DNA of 64,000 nucleotides, taken from Rhodamnia argentea. Its lineage: Eukaryota; Streptophyta; Magnoliopsida; Myrtales; Myrtaceae. A program made the translations under genes and the position numbers. Below are positions 13,021 through 24,893 of this stretch, one piece after another; positions within the stretch are counted from its first letter, which is position 1, and every line of letters starts with the position of its first letter. Under the pieces are notes generated by a model. It did not search any database. It was not told where the DNA came from and was given only the letters and a program-made list of their open reading frames with translations. Where the stretch lies: the NCBI RefSeq assembly GCF_020921035.1, contig NC_063151.1:26108934-26172933 (forward strand), read 5' to 3'.

Positions 13021-13469
13021 GGGATAATTACCGAAAAAAGTCCTAAACCTATTGCACAAATGTCAATTTAGTACTAAATCGCGAAGGTCCAGTTAATGCT
13101 GGCCAATATAGTAATTTTGATCATTTTTTACCGGAAATCGCGAAGGTCCGATTAATGCTGGCCGTCCTACGTGATATCGTCGAGACCTTGGCCACCGGTG
13201 GAAGGAAATATAAAAAAAAAATCCGATAATTTTCTACAAATTTGCGACAATCGTCCACGTTAATTTTCTACTAATTCGCAACAATCGTCCATATCGGCGC
13301 CGTCCGTGCCACGTAAGACAGTGGCATCAGCAATTTTCGGTCAAAATTGTCCGGAAATGCTATACTAGGAAACTGTCAAAAGGTATAAAACTAAATTGAT
13401 CAAAACGAAATCTTTATGACTGAATTGACATTTATACAATGTGTTTATGGATTTTTGATAATTTTCCCC
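13021..13469. mobile_element. MITE with about 55-bp imperfect terminal inverted repeats
   Basis: The left end GGGATAATTACCGAAAAA pairs with the reverse complement of the right end (GGGGAAAATTATCAAAAA). Both arms then continue into AAATGTCAATT(T/C)AGT. The element is about 450 bp, non-coding, with a moderately GC-rich middle. No clear target-site duplication can be read, so the superfamily is not fixed. Confidence 0.7.
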
Positions 13470-15876
13470 TTGTCATTTGCACCTAACTAACGAGTATGGA
13501 TTTTGTGGGAAGTTCAAAGCAAATACTCTCACTCCTGAAGAACCTAGAAAAAAAAAAAAAACTGATGATAGATGCTCTTTAGGCTGTACAAAAGAATTGA
13601 ATAATATTAGTTCAGAAGTGATCAAGAGCAAAGAGAGAACAGCTAGCAATTTGAACAGGTGGTTAGCATAGATCTCAGGCCTCGTGTGTATCTTTGATTG
13701 CCAAAGCCCATTGTGGTCTGAGGTACTTTGGAATGTTACATTTTTGAAATGCAAAATGCCTTTTTTTTTCCTTTCAACTTTGGCCTCGCTCAACTTTCAT
13801 AATTTCAAAAATGTCCCAACTTCACGCAATATCAACAATGAGGGTTCAAGCCGCCGACAATGCCAAATCTGGCTGCCGACCGACTAGCCATGCTTGAGGT
13901 CGCCCAATCTCGGGTCGGGTTGTCCGACGATCGATTTGGCTCGCCGGTGGTTGAGTTCCGCAGGCAAATAATTTGAGAGTTCAAAAGAAAAATCAGCAAA
14001 AACCATTTACAAAATGTACTTTTTACCAAACAACACTTGAGTCAAAGCTCTTTTTTTTTGTGTGTGTCATAAAGTCAAAGTTGATTGCTAATGTGTTTTT
14101 AAAATTCAATTTATCAAGCACTCCTTGCATTACAAAAGTTTCTTTAACCCAAAAGCCTTTGCATTTTCCCAAAAGACTTTCCACAATCCTGTTTGGAAAA
14201 CTGTGCTCGACATTCCATTGGACAAATTTCTTTGTCATGAGTGGGCGCTATGGGGCCTGAGCGGGCCTTGTCATGTAGTAGATCTAACGGGCTCGAAATC
14301 TTTTCAATGGGCTCTTTTGGTCTAATTGTTTATAATTGCATTAGTCTCTGAACCAGAAATAAGCCCATCAATTACAGAGGGCAGTGAATATATTCCCATT
14401 TGCATGCGACCGGGTTATTACAAGCGAACAATTTCAACCCCTAAATTTAGCATTTCATATGCTCTAAAGATTGCATACGCCATATAAATATTAGAACACG
14501 ATCGCGAGAAATCTGCTCTGATCATTGATGAATGGAAACGAAAGAAAAGAGAAAAGGGTTGTAGGCTTTAGCCACAGAGAACGCCGAGCACAAGGAGGGC
14601 AAAGAACCAAAAAAAAAAAAAAAACAAAGTAAAAATACGACAGAAAGAAAGAAAAAGAAAAGAAAAAACGAGAAGGAAGTCTAGCTAATAGCAGAAGCAT
14701 CTGAGGACATTGATGAGAATATGGAACAAGAAATGGTGGGGATGAAGCAATTCATGGCTGACCAGGTGCTCCAAGTGAAGGTGGCGGGGGAGGAGATCGC
14801 TGTAGAAGAGCAAGGTGGCCACGGTGGTCGCCGGCTGAGCCACCAGCCCCGTCACTAGCCTCACCAGTGAACCCATCATCAACGGACTGAAGGACTGCAT
14901 GCATGAGCACGAGCGCCCACTTTGAACCCAGCAAGAAAGGAATCATTCTCAACAAAACTAGCCACAAAATCAAGATCTACAGAGATTAAAAAAACAAACA
15001 TGCATGCAGATTGCAGACCCATGAACGGACCAGGAGAGAGCTAAATTGACTTTCTACATATTCCCCGTTCCTGTTCCATGCAAAGAAAATACGTGAAGCG
15101 GTCGCCGGGAATGTACCATGATTGAGATGGAGGCAAAATCATGAGATGATGATGATGATGGTGGTGGCGGTGGCGGTGATCATCCGAACTTCAAAAGCCT
15201 TTCATAACGTTGGAGAAGAGGGAGGTCTTGTGGTCGCTCTTGAGCTGATGATCTGTATTCTCCAGGAGCGATTTGTGCCCAAAGGAATGGAGTTTCGGAA
15301 GAAAAGATGTGAAAGCTGTAAAATTGGAAAAAGAAAAGGGAAAATGGGTGATGAGAAACCCAAGGAGGAAGAAGGAAGAAGGAAGAAGAAGAGAGATGGC
15401 AAAAGAGGTGAGTAGCGACAGCGAGAGGGACTGGGCCTCGTTTCTGCCATTTCATGGGGCCTCACGCCGACCAACAACCCTTTCATACCCGGACGGAGAA
15501 GTCAAGGGTTTGGACATTCTTGAAGTATCAACCACGGACTTGCTATATCTTGTCCTTCTTCCTTATTTATGTACTTGTGCAACAAGTCCAAAAAAAAAAA
15601 AAAAAAAACAGAGAGAGTTTAAGTTAATGCAAATGTTTGGCAAGATGAATCATGGATACATTACCCTGATGCAAACTTGATTCCCAAATCGCCAAGAATT
15701 GAAGCCCAAACACTCAAAAACCTTAGGTATCTCTCCACATACAAGGCGACTTGAAGGAGGTCGCAAAGTCGGATCGAAGGTCACTAAGACAATTACGGAG
15801 GATCCTTAGATTTTCAAGGTATCCATGGACTTCTTCAAGTCCGATATGGAATGGTCGTAGCCCAACATAAACAAAG
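13470..15876. other. Gene-poor spacer
   Basis: No gene is supported. Minus-strand frames between 14490 and 15490 are open over 70-95 codons and partly of plausible composition, but I found no consistent start-to-stop model. An A18 tract lies at about 15591-15608. Confidence 0.4.
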
Positions 15877-16520
15877 AAAATTCTCCAAAATGTTCTAAAC
15901 CTATTTATCGTATCTTAATTTTACCAATTGACTCCAAAATCTTTTCATCTTTTTTCAATTGAGTTCATCCGGCCAAATTTGACCGAAATTCCCCGATGTG
16001 AATGTCGGCCGTTCACAATTTCTAATAATATTTGATATTTTTTGAATTTTTTATTTTTCTTTTCTTTTCTTTCTATTTTTTTTCCTTTTTGCATCAAAGG
16101 CTTGGTGGGGGCCGCGGACGCGGGGTCACAGCCTCTCGCTATGGCCTGCTACCATCGAGGGGGCCACAACCCCCTCTTCCATAGCTCGCGAGGGGCCATA
16201 GCGAGGGTGGCAAAGGTTGCCAGCCCTTAGACAGTGGTTCGTGGCCTCATTGTCCCTTTGAATAGAAAAAGAAAATAAAAAAAATTCAAAAAAAGTTAAA
16301 ATATTATTAAAATTTATCCCCATCGGCGCCTGGTCGTGCCACGGATGGTGGCTTTCATGTTAGCGATTTTCGATGAAAATAGGCTCGATAGACTCAATTG
16401 GCAAAAGGAGAAAAGATTTGGGACTCAATTGGCCAAAATTAAAATGTTTATGTTTGAATTGGCATAATTAAAATATGTATGTTTAAATTAACAAAATTGC
16501 AATAAATTTAATAAATTATC
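15877..16520. mobile_element. Degenerate MITE, same structural type as at 13021
   Basis: AT-rich arms face each other. The left has CCAATTGACTCCAAAATCTT, and the right has the inverted counterpart (CCAATTGAGTCCCAAATCTT when reverse-complemented). Between them are poly-T, a GC-rich core with a local palindrome (about 16100-16245), and poly-A. The outer ends (near 15877 and 16520) are decayed. Confidence 0.5.
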
Positions 16521-17191
16521 TTCCTGTAAACATATATGATCTTCATGGTGTCGTCCGTTCGCTCTGGACAAGAACCATGCAAACGAATTGATCCTGCCTT
16601 TCGTCAGTCCAATTAGTAGCACCCATTCCAACGTGAAGCTTTCTATGATGGATTTGTTTGATGCCACGATGACATCAGTCATGGACCATGTAATGTTAAA
16701 CGGAAGAGTGTTGGAATCGATATGTTCCGTCATTCTTTAGATCTTGTGCGTATATCCAGATTTGTTCGATTATGTCGAAAAGAATGCGCAATAGAGAAAC
16801 AAAAGCTACTAGGGGGATTCGATCCCACGACCAACACGGAGAAGCTATGAAGCCGCCGCAGGCGATTTATTTTTGGCGGGCGATGGCGTGTCGTCCCCAG
16901 AATGGCCGAACTTGCCTCGACGACGGTGCATCCCCCAGGCTGTGAAAGATGACGCGAGTCTTGCCCAACAAACGTGCAAACATTTGCAAGCTCCATAACG
17001 GGGACAAAGCTTTCGCGATCCCATTTGGACTCCACTAGTAATAATTCATGACAAGTCTCCCCAATCCATAGGTAGATCATGCTGAGTGCCCACAGATGCT
17101 ACTGTTAATATATGAAATTGTTCTAGATTGATTAATCGGATTAACAATAAGCAAGACCCAGTCGAATATTCAATAAAAATTTGGTTCTAGT
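16521..17191. other. Spacer
   Basis: A 116-codon minus-strand frame (16730-17080) has no family that I recognise. Nothing else is evident. Confidence 0.4.
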
Positions 17192-17728
17192 TAGGCGTGA
17201 GCATAGGCCGGGTGGGTAGGTTTCGGATCTAGGCCTTGAAACCGACCTGTTAGAATCGGTTCCAAATTTTTGGAACCCGAAACTTACCCTATTTGTCGAT
17301 GAATCTATTTTGGAACCTACCCAATTTTATGGATCTAGTTTCAAGATCTATCCGAAAACCTATTTTTTATTTTATTTTTTTTAGCAAAATAAAATGAGTA
17401 GCAATAAAACGAGTCAAAGTAAAAAATGAATAATAAAACTCATTATCCATCAAAAGCAACAATCCGTAATATGAGCAATAGAAATTACAATCCATCAAAA
17501 ATAGAGAAGGTGAAGCAAGCGAGACTAGGATTTTTTTTTTAACAGTTGTTAAAAACCGATCCGTTCCTAGGTACTTGGAACCGAGAATCGAATCGAGCCG
17601 ATTCCAATTAGTTCTTAAAATTCAAAACCGGTTCTTGGATTGATTTGAATGGGAACCGGTTCCCAAACCTATTTTTTGGGTGGTCCGATTCGGCTTTTGG
17701 GTAATTCCGATCCGATTGCACACCCCTA
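17192..17728. mobile_element. hAT-type MITE with 8-bp target-site duplication
   Basis: The ends are TAGGCGTGAGCA and TGCACACCCCTA, inverted repeats of the hAT type. They are flanked by a perfect 8-bp duplication GTTCTAGT at 17184-17191 and 17729-17736. The interior is rich in GGTTCC/GGAACC words (such as AACCGGTTC) and has no open frame. Four more copies or fragments lie elsewhere in the window. Confidence 0.88.
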
Positions 17729-18755
17729 GTTCTAGTATTAGATAGGAGGCCGTGAGATTTTTATTTCGCTTAGGTTCTTTTTGGTAATAATTTTGTTATT
17801 GGGGAATAATTTTTGAGTAAAAATGATTTTTTTTCTAATTCTATTCCTCGGAACAGTTTTTGAGCAAAAGAATAGGTTTGTAATTGCACAAAATTTCTGT
17901 TTGCAAATTAGAAAAAGAGCAAATGAATAAAGAAACGAATTCGGATTCTCCTTAATAAGAACTGCATTTCTACCAAACTCTTTTGATGCTTTCGGCCCAT
18001 TTGAAAGAGGGGTTGTCTTAATCCAAGTTCCCTTTTTGTGAATTAGTTTGTGGTGAGGTCTTGCGAGCAACTCTTTCTCGATTTGGCTACTAAGAGTTCT
18101 GTCTTTATCGAATTTCTTAGTGCAGATTTGACCACTACTATTATGAGCTACGATCGACCTACTTAAGTTTTTACTAGTCATCATCGGTTTACTTGCTTGC
18201 TGAAACCTCCCTCCATAGCCGATTGAATGGTTGGATAGCCACGCAACTGTTCACTATACTTCCCGTATCCCACTCTCCTCCCTATCTCTGCGTTTAGTGC
18301 GAATTAGAAAAAGAACCAAAAGCCACTCGCAGATTCAAGGAAATTCCATGTGGAGGAGGACGAGTGGTCCACGTGGGTTCCCTCCACTGAACGAGGGAGG
18401 AGACATCTCGTCGGTCCAGACGCTAACAACAAAATAGCCAACGAATAGCCACCGTTGGCAATTTTGTTTCGGCTTCTTCTCACCTCTATCCCTCTCCCTC
18501 TCTCTAAAAGGCCTCTCTGGTGTGCTGCAATTACTTACTACTGGCCTTCCAGTTGAGGTCGATTCTCTCTCTCTCTCTAGCGAAAAGAGTGATAAGGGCA
18601 AGAGGGTTGGGCTGTTAAGTCCGGGTTTTGTGTGGTAAGAGGAGAGACCTACATAACGAGGAAATTTGAAGAAATCTGCGAGAGCACTTATCAAGAGAAA
18701 ACAGAAACAAATCTGGTGTCTATCCTCTTCTGGGTGAGTCTCGTTTCTTCATTAA

Positions 18756-18761
<6 letters not shown>
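17729..18761. other. Spacer and upstream region of the BAC2 gene
   Basis: The AT-rich part to about 18200 has a 148-codon minus frame of low-complexity character. From about 18480 the sequence becomes CT/GA-rich, as expected for promoter and leader sequence of the gene to the right. Confidence 0.4.

Positions 18762-18808
<47 letters not shown>
18762..18808. repeat. (GA)n microsatellite in the BAC2 leader or promoter
   Basis: About 23 uninterrupted AG repeats lie roughly 220 bases before the start codon. A TATATATC sequence follows immediately. Confidence 0.95.
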
Positions 18809-18810
<2 letters not shown>

Positions 18811-19030
18811 TTATATATCGCAACGTTGGTGAAAGATATCTAGACCCGAGAAGGGTGGTGATGTGATATTTGTTTCCTGAGACAGAGATAAGAGAGAGAG
18901 AGAGTGTGTGTGTTTGATCCGTGTACGCGAAAACAAAAAAGGGGGTGACGAGTATATGTCCGCGAGAGGTAAAGATGGATCGAATGAGGGAGATTATATA
19001 TCGTCGTTTGCGTTAGTATAGTTGTGGAAC

Positions 19031-20976
19031 ATGGAGTTCTGGCCGGAGTTTCTCGCGAGCAGTTGGGGCAGAGAATTTGTGGCTGGCGGGTTCGGGGGCA
19101 CCGCTGGGGTGATCTCCGGTTACCCTCTCGACACCCTCCGGATAAGGCAGCAGCACCTGGGGTCGGGCTCGGCCGTCAGCATCCTCAGGAAAATCATCCA
19201 CGATGAAGGGCCAGCCGCTCTGTACCGGGGCATGGGCGCACCCTTGGCTTCCGTCACGTTTCAGGTCAGTCTTAATCGACATTTTTTTTTCTTTTGGTAG
19301 GATTCTAATCGACACTAGTATCATGTACAATGAATCGTATGTCTGAGCCCCAATGTCTTTTGTTTATCTGGTTATGCGCTTTCTTAAGATTCATGTCCTT
19401 TTTGCAATGGTTTTAAATGTGCTGGGAGAGACGAATGATTCTCATGTGATTTGACGATTTCAAGATTTCTTTTTTTCTCCCTGAAGAGCATGAATGCAGA
19501 GTGATTAGAGTGCTGCGCTGTTGAGGAAATCACCAGCACGGCTGATTCTTAGCGCTTTTTTTTTTTTTTTGGGTGGAAAGACTGGAAGAAAAGAGGAGTT
19601 CCCCAGTTTTCTTGATCTTCCTATATCACTTGGTTATTTCTAATGGAGAAATTAGGTAGCTTAGCTTATCGAATTGGATTTGCTTTTTGGGTTGTGATTA
19701 CATTGAAGTGTCATCTTCCACTCGGACATTTGTGCTTTTCTGGTTTTATATTCAGGAATGTCGCTGTCCACAAGATAGCTAAGAATTTCCACAAGAACTC
19801 TGTTTTTCCATTCAGCAGACACATTAGGTGCCAGGAAACATCATCATCGCGGAGAGTTATTTTCGTGTGGGACTAGGCTATGTCATGGTCTCTTTCCACG
19901 GTCACCATTTACCTGTCAGCAATCAAATCTCATAGCACGGTGACAATGGTGTAGGCTGATGACGTGATTCTTCAGAAACTATTTTCTCTGTGCTTATGTT
20001 TGAAGTATGTTACATGCTTGTGATGAGAAAGAAAAACTTAGCGAGTATGAAATGACCCGTCTAAGCGCAAGCAAGAGGAAGCCAATTCTCAAGTTGAAGC
20101 GTATCTTTTCAAGCAATTTTCTTCGTACCCTCGAATGATAAGAATCGTTTAGTACCCAAGGAATGTTCGTATGACCGAAGTGAACTAATTTCGATCAATA
20201 GACTCGGTTTTACAACAATTTTCATGTGCTTGTTTTACTTTCGTATTCTGAGACAATATCCCTGCATTTCGCAGAACGCCATGGTATTCCAAATTTACGC
20301 CATCCTTTCTCGAGCATTTGACTCGTCTGTTTCGCCGAAAGACCCTCCTTCATACAAGGGTGTTGCTCTGGGTGGGGTTGGCACTGGGGCTGTACAGAGC
20401 CTCATCCTCACCCCTGTAGAACTGATCAAGATTCAGCTTCAATTACAGGACAGAAAACACGCCCAAACTCATCAACAGCAGCATCACAGGGGACCGGTAA
20501 GTGTCGCCAAGTCCATATACAAACGCGAAGGGTTAAAGGGCATGTACCGCGGACTAGGGATCACCGTCCTTAGGGATGCGCCTGCCCATGGAGTCTATTT
20601 CTGGAGTTACGAGTACATGAGAGAGAAGCTCCACCCAGGCTGCAGGAAGAACGGGCATGAAAGCTTAAGGACGATGCTCATAGCAGGAGGGCTAGCTGGA
20701 GTAGCAAGCTGGGTTTTTTGCTATCCATTGGATGTGTTGAAAACGAGGCTACAGGCTCAGTCCCAACTATCCCCGACGAAATACAATGGCATAGTTGATT
20801 GTTTCTGCAAGAGCGTACAAGCAGATGGGTATGGCGTTCTGTGGCGAGGACTAGGGACTGCAGTCGCCAGAGCTTTCATGGTGAATGGTGCTATTTTTTC
20901 TGCTTATGAGACTGCTCTTAGGTGCTTGTCCAACAGCAAGGACCACACAAACAGTCAAACAGAAAATGCCACTTAA
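19031..20976 (+). CDS. BAC2: Mitochondrial basic amino acid carrier (BAC2-like)
   Basis: Two exons, 19031-19264 and 20275-20976, give 311 residues. The intron is GT-AG, about 1 kb, and interrupts the first third exactly between codons. This is a mitochondrial carrier with three tandem repeats, each bearing the signature PxDxxK/R or a variant: PLDTLR (32-37), PVELIK (125-130), PLDVLK (229-234). The start MEFWPEF and internal stretches such as LRDAPAHGVYFWSYEY agree closely with what I remember of Arabidopsis BAC2. BAC2 exchanges arginine, lysine, ornithine, histidine and citrulline across the inner membrane and is stress-inducible. The His/Gln-rich linker after the second signature (about 138-150) appears longer than in Arabidopsis. 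The short polar tail is variable in the family. Confidence 0.93.
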
Positions 20977-22041
20977 GTGTGTACAAGTTAGCACAGCTTT
21001 GTCTTGGGGTAACAGACCACAGATAAGCCAGAGAGTATTGTCGTGTCAATGAGTTCACATACATTCAACATTGTGCCCAGATACTCACAGATTTGATAGA
21101 TGGGATTATGTCAATCTTTCATCTACTTGAAACTGCAGTGCTTTCTCAATGACATACAGAAAATTTGCAGCCAATCTAAGCTAACAATATTGCCGATCTT
21201 CAAGGTTATGCAGCAGGAAACCCCAACTTCGACTAATTCTACCTAACAGCAGCTCTCATCCATTCCAAGATAGAGACATGAACTCGTATTATGCGGCAGG
21301 GAGATGTACACATGGCTCAAGAATGAGGTAGTTCTTTCTGATAATTGTCACACCCTCTCGTGCTTGTTCTTTCTGATGCCCCTGCATCAACCAGTCATCT
21401 TCCATAACTAATTCCACATGCCTCTCTAAGCTAGTGTTACCTACAGGCAAAAAGTATCTACCTTTATTCTATTGCTTATTGTAACAAGCAAGAACTCCCC
21501 TAAAGGACGCAAGCGAAAGGTGCAAGGAGAAATTGTCATTAATAAGATTGGCCTATTACTGAACTGCCGCAAGATCGATGAAACAATCTGCATGTTATGC
21601 CCAACAGACAAAGCAATCCAAAGCTATCTTTCAGGCACATCCGTGGTCATGCCCAGGTAGAGCAATGGATCCATTGAAACCCCTTGCTAAGTCTCCTATT
21701 TCTCAGTTCTCACCAACATCTCATTCTCATCTTCAGAGGACCAGCATCGAATAGTGAACACAACAACGCCATTCCTTTTTAAATTGGATCATGACCATTA
21801 TATTCCATAGAACAGAATACACACAGCAAAATGGCACTGGTAAGGAATGTACTTGGCCCTATTTGATTCATATCATATGTCAAACAAGAAGATGTACCTG
21901 TATTCCCTACCCGAAATTGTTTCCACAGCAGAATTATACAACACGGAAAGAAAAAAGGAGCAGCAAATTCATTGAGACTCTGTAAAAAGCCCAGTACCTC
22001 TGTAACAGAGTAGGCATATACTTTTGGCAAGAAAAACTCAG
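20977..22041. other. Convergent spacer between BAC2 and PDX1.2
   Basis: This tail-to-tail region holds the two 3' UTRs. No repeat or gene was recognised. Confidence 0.5.
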
Positions 22042-22965
22042 TTACAACCCATCCCCGGCCTCAAATTGTTCGATCCTCTCCTGACCGAGATGGAGCCCTG
22101 CCATTCCTTCCTCAAGCCCGGAGCATGTCTCCGCCAACACGTGTGGATCCGTGTAATGCCTCACGCCTCGGACAATGCCCTGCACGCGCTTATATGGATC
22201 CGAGCAATTGAAAACCTCGGAACCCACAAATACGCCGTCGCACCCCAATTGCATCATCAGCGCTGCGTCGGCTGGAGTTATGATCCCTCCAGCCGCAAAA
22301 TGGACGACGGGGAGGCGACCCATTTGCTTGGTCTGCGCCACGAGATCGTAAGGCGCCTCAATCTTCTTCGCGAATGCAAAAACTTCATCATCGTCCATGT
22401 TGTTCAAGACCCTCATCTCCCCCATCACTGACCTGACATTCTTGACCGTCTCGGCCACATTCCCGGATCCGACCAGATCGCCCTGCGTCCTGATCATCGC
22501 TGCACCTTCTCTCACTCTCCTCAACGCCTCTCCGAGATTCTGGCACCCGCAGACGAAGGGGCTCCTGAAATTGTGCTTGTTGATGAAATTGTCGTCGTCA
22601 GCGATCGCGAGAGCCTCGCTCTCGTCGACGTAATCGACCCCGATGGCCTCCAGGATCTGGGCTTCCACGAAATGCCCGACGCGGGCCCGCGCGACGACCG
22701 GGATCGAGACGGCGCGCTTGACGTCCTTGACGAGGGAGGGATCGGGCATGCGCGAGATGCCCCCAGCGGGTCCGGACGGATCGGAGACGACGACGGAGCA
22801 GGCGCCGGCCTCTTCGGCAATCTTGGCCTGCTCCACGGAGGTGACCTCGAGGGCGGCGCCGCCGCGGAGCATCTGGGCCATGCCGACCTTGAGTGAGAAG
22901 GGATTCTTCTTGGTGTCGGCGACGACGTTGCTGCTGTAGACGGTGACGACGCCTTCTTCCGCCAT
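22042..22965 (-). CDS. PDX1.2: PDX1.2-type pyridoxal 5'-phosphate synthase pseudoenzyme
   Basis: A single intronless frame of 307 residues covers the whole PdxS/SNZ (beta/alpha)8 barrel. Active PDX1 makes PLP from ribose 5-phosphate, glyceraldehyde 3-phosphate and glutamine-derived ammonia supplied by PDX2. Here the first catalytic lysine (in MAKARIGHF of active enzymes) is Arg93 in VVARARVGHF. The second (in MIRTKGE) is Gln161 in MIRTQGD. The early active-site Asp is Glu40. The loop after the first cysteine region (VVVSDPSGPAGG) is shortened as in PDX1.2. These are the hallmarks of PDX1.2, which has no activity of its own but joins catalytic PDX1.1/1.3 subunits in the dodecamer and sustains PLP synthesis under heat. 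A heat-shock element lies upstream. Confidence 0.94.
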   Translation of the reverse strand: MAEEGVVTVYSSNVVADTKKNPFSLKVGMAQMLRGGAALEVTSVEQAKIAEEAGACSVVVSDPSGPAGGISRMPDPSLVKDVKRAVSIPVVARARVGHFVEAQILEAIGVDYVDESEALAIADDDNFINKHNFRSPFVCGCQNLGEALRRVREGAAMIRTQGDLVGSGNVAETVKNVRSVMGEMRVLNNMDDDEVFAFAKKIEAPYDLVAQTKQMGRLPVVHFAAGGIITPADAALMMQLGCDGVFVGSEVFNCSDPYKRVQGIVRGVRHYTDPHVLAETCSGLEEGMAGLHLGQERIEQFEAGDGL

Positions 22966-23078
22966 TGTCTAGATGCTTGTGGGAATGCCGGAATCGGAAA
23001 GTTTAGCGCTTTTTCTCTCTCTTCCCCGAAGAACAAGGCGAGCAAGAACTTGGGTCGGGATTGAGGATGAGGACGGCC

Positions 23079-23088
23079 AATATATACA
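23079..23088 (-). promoter_or_regulatory. TATA box of PDX1.2
   Basis: The minus strand reads GTGTATATATTGG, about 115 bases upstream of the start codon. It lies between the gene and the heat-shock element. Confidence 0.6.
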
Positions 23089-23127
23089 CCAGAAGGAGGA
23101 GAAGGAATGGCGGTGGTGTGGAGTCAG

Positions 23128-23140
23128 TTCGAGAAGATTC
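23128..23140. promoter_or_regulatory. Perfect three-unit heat-shock element
   Basis: TTCGAGAAGATTC is an exact TTCnnGAAnnTTC array, the binding site of trimeric heat-shock factors. It lies about 165 bases upstream of the PDX1.2 start and about 40 bases beyond its TATA box. A fourth unit in register (GCG for GAA) is imperfect and is followed by a TTC at 23149-23151. Confidence 0.75.
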
Positions 23141-23262
23141 GAGCGAGCTTCCTGTGGAAATTTGGCATTGCGTGAGGGGCATGACAATGGAGAGAAAGAG
23201 CGTGGGGCATACCTCCTTCAATCCCTTCGAAACTGCTACCCACTTCCATTTCCATGGCATAT

Positions 23263-23307
<45 letters not shown>
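23263..23307. repeat. (CT)n microsatellite
   Basis: An almost pure CT run with one interruption lies about 300 bases upstream of PDX1.2. It generates spurious long open frames on both strands. Confidence 0.95.
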
Positions 23308-23802
23308 ACTGTTCGAGTTCGTTTCATTCTTTAATCGACATAAAGTCAAGACATTGATTTACCGTCTTTCCTAATCCGATTGTCCTTTTTCTCTCCTTCC
23401 CCGTCGAAGATTGCGGTCGGGGGAAGGCAACCAGACCATCCCTCCATGGTCGCTTTCCGTCGTAAATTGGAAAACCTTTTTAAAAATATCATAAATTTAT
23501 TATAAAAATTTGTCAAACTTATTATACGGATACCAATTTATTTCGACTAATTTTAACCAATCATATATAAAATTTTTTTCTTTTCCCTCTCTTTAATTTT
23601 CTGCCATCGGCAACCGAGGGATTTTGCAGTTCTCCCTAGCGGTCGATGAGAGCATGTAGGCCCTCACTTGCGGCGTACAAAGGTATCACCCAACAGTAAA
23701 AGACCAGGAAAAGAAATAAAAGTATAAAAAAAAATCATAATATGATTTAAAAGAATTCAAAATTCTTTTTTTTTAAATGGAAAAATTGTCCTTACGATTG
23801 CT
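23308..23802. other. Spacer with faint MITE-like arms
   Basis: AT-rich sequence surrounds a small GC-richer core (about 23600-23690) with T-rich and A-rich flanks. It may be a decayed relative of the elements at 15877 and 24894. No gene is present. Confidence 0.35.
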
Positions 23803-24050
23803 AGGTGTGAGCAAAAAAATTAGGATCCATCCGAATCGGACCGCACCCTACCCAACTAGTTGGTTTTAGGTGGTTTCCATCGGATATTGATTCGGTTCTC
23901 GATTTCAATTTACTGAAACCGGCGAGTGTCGGTTCGGTTCCCGGTTCCAAGGGGGAACCACTTCTCCGGACTAATCGGACCGGACTTATTTATATAATAT
24001 ATATGTTTTTTTTAATTAAAGCTACCTATCTCAAATATATATAAAAAAAA
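23803..24050. mobile_element. Truncated hAT-type MITE
   Basis: It begins TAGGTGTGAGCAA, like the intact copies, and has the same interior of GGTTCGGTTCCCGGTTCC-type words. It loses similarity after the poly-A tract near 24050. The right inverted repeat and target-site duplication are not found. Confidence 0.55.
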
Positions 24051-24893
24051 AAAAAAGTTGCTTCTGATTACCCCAGTATAAAGCTGGAGACTAGGAGTCG
24101 AATTCACGAGTCCACACTGGATTCTCGTGATGAAGTAGTTGAGCTTGTTCTTAGTGTCTGGGGCTGCACGAGTTGAACTTATACAACTTGGAAAGATTTC
24201 TGAAAGGTTTTCATCTTTCTTTTTTCCCGTCCTTTGATGTTTTTGCGTGTTACTCTCCGGCTTGATGAAGTGTGACATATTTCCTTATTCTTTTGCTTCA
24301 TCAATCATCCGATGTTCATTGACGCAAATGTGATATTTTTCTATGAATTTGTCTAAGAAATCAACAAGGGCACCAACGCTCATGTCTATCTCTTTCTCTC
24401 ATGGGAAATTGAGAATGAATCCGTGGGTTCACTCGCATACAGGCTTTTTTAATTGATGTTAGTGCGCGATACAACCGCTTCCATGGGCCATCCGAGAACT
24501 GGATTAGACCGATGGTTCGTTTCTCGGGTGGGTCCATGAAACAAGCGGGTGGGAGCGAGTGGTTCATGGTTTCCATTTTGCGAAATTGGTCCCTAATAGC
24601 TGTCATGTAAGATGGCCAACATCCATGTGAGCGATTTATAGTCAAAATTGGTCGGAAATACTATGTTGACAAATTATCAGAAGATTAAAGATTATATTAG
24701 TGAAATAAATTGCTATTCTAGCTCAAGAATAATTATGGTAAGGGTCCTAAAACTTATTGTGATAACGAACTTAAATTTTAAATTTTAAATTTCTTGTGTT
24801 TAAATCTTAAAATTTGTTGCAATGGTCGATTTTAGTCTTCTCAATGGTTCTATCATGTTTTAATACATGGGAAATTCACAAGACCATTTTTTT
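24051..24893. other. Spacer
   Basis: No gene was recognised. A piece near 24590-24680 resembles the right arm of the MITE family seen at 13021. Confidence 0.35.

Noticed and set aside
14491-15490. Several minus-strand frames, one with LVAQPATTVATLLFYSDLLP, considered as a small multi-exon gene
   Set aside because: No start, splice and stop combination held together in phase, and no family was recognised.
16815-16830. GATTCGATCCC, resembling a tRNA B box
   Set aside because: No acceptor stem, A box or cloverleaf can be built around it.
16730-17080. 116-codon minus frame considered as a fragment of an F-box-associated domain
   Set aside because: Only a few scattered residues agree, which is too weak to name.
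17738-18184. 148-codon minus-strand frame
   Set aside because: The composition is Lys/Asn/Phe-rich and AT-driven, with no domain, no promoter context and no partner exon.
22521-23045. Frames of 98-174 codons overlapping PDX1.2 on both strands
   Set aside because: They are GC-rich shadow frames of the real coding sequence, rich in Arg, Ser and Pro.
23061-23374. Open frames through the (CT)n tract upstream of PDX1.2
   Set aside because: The openness comes from the dinucleotide repeat, and the peptides are SLSLSL or REREREL runs.
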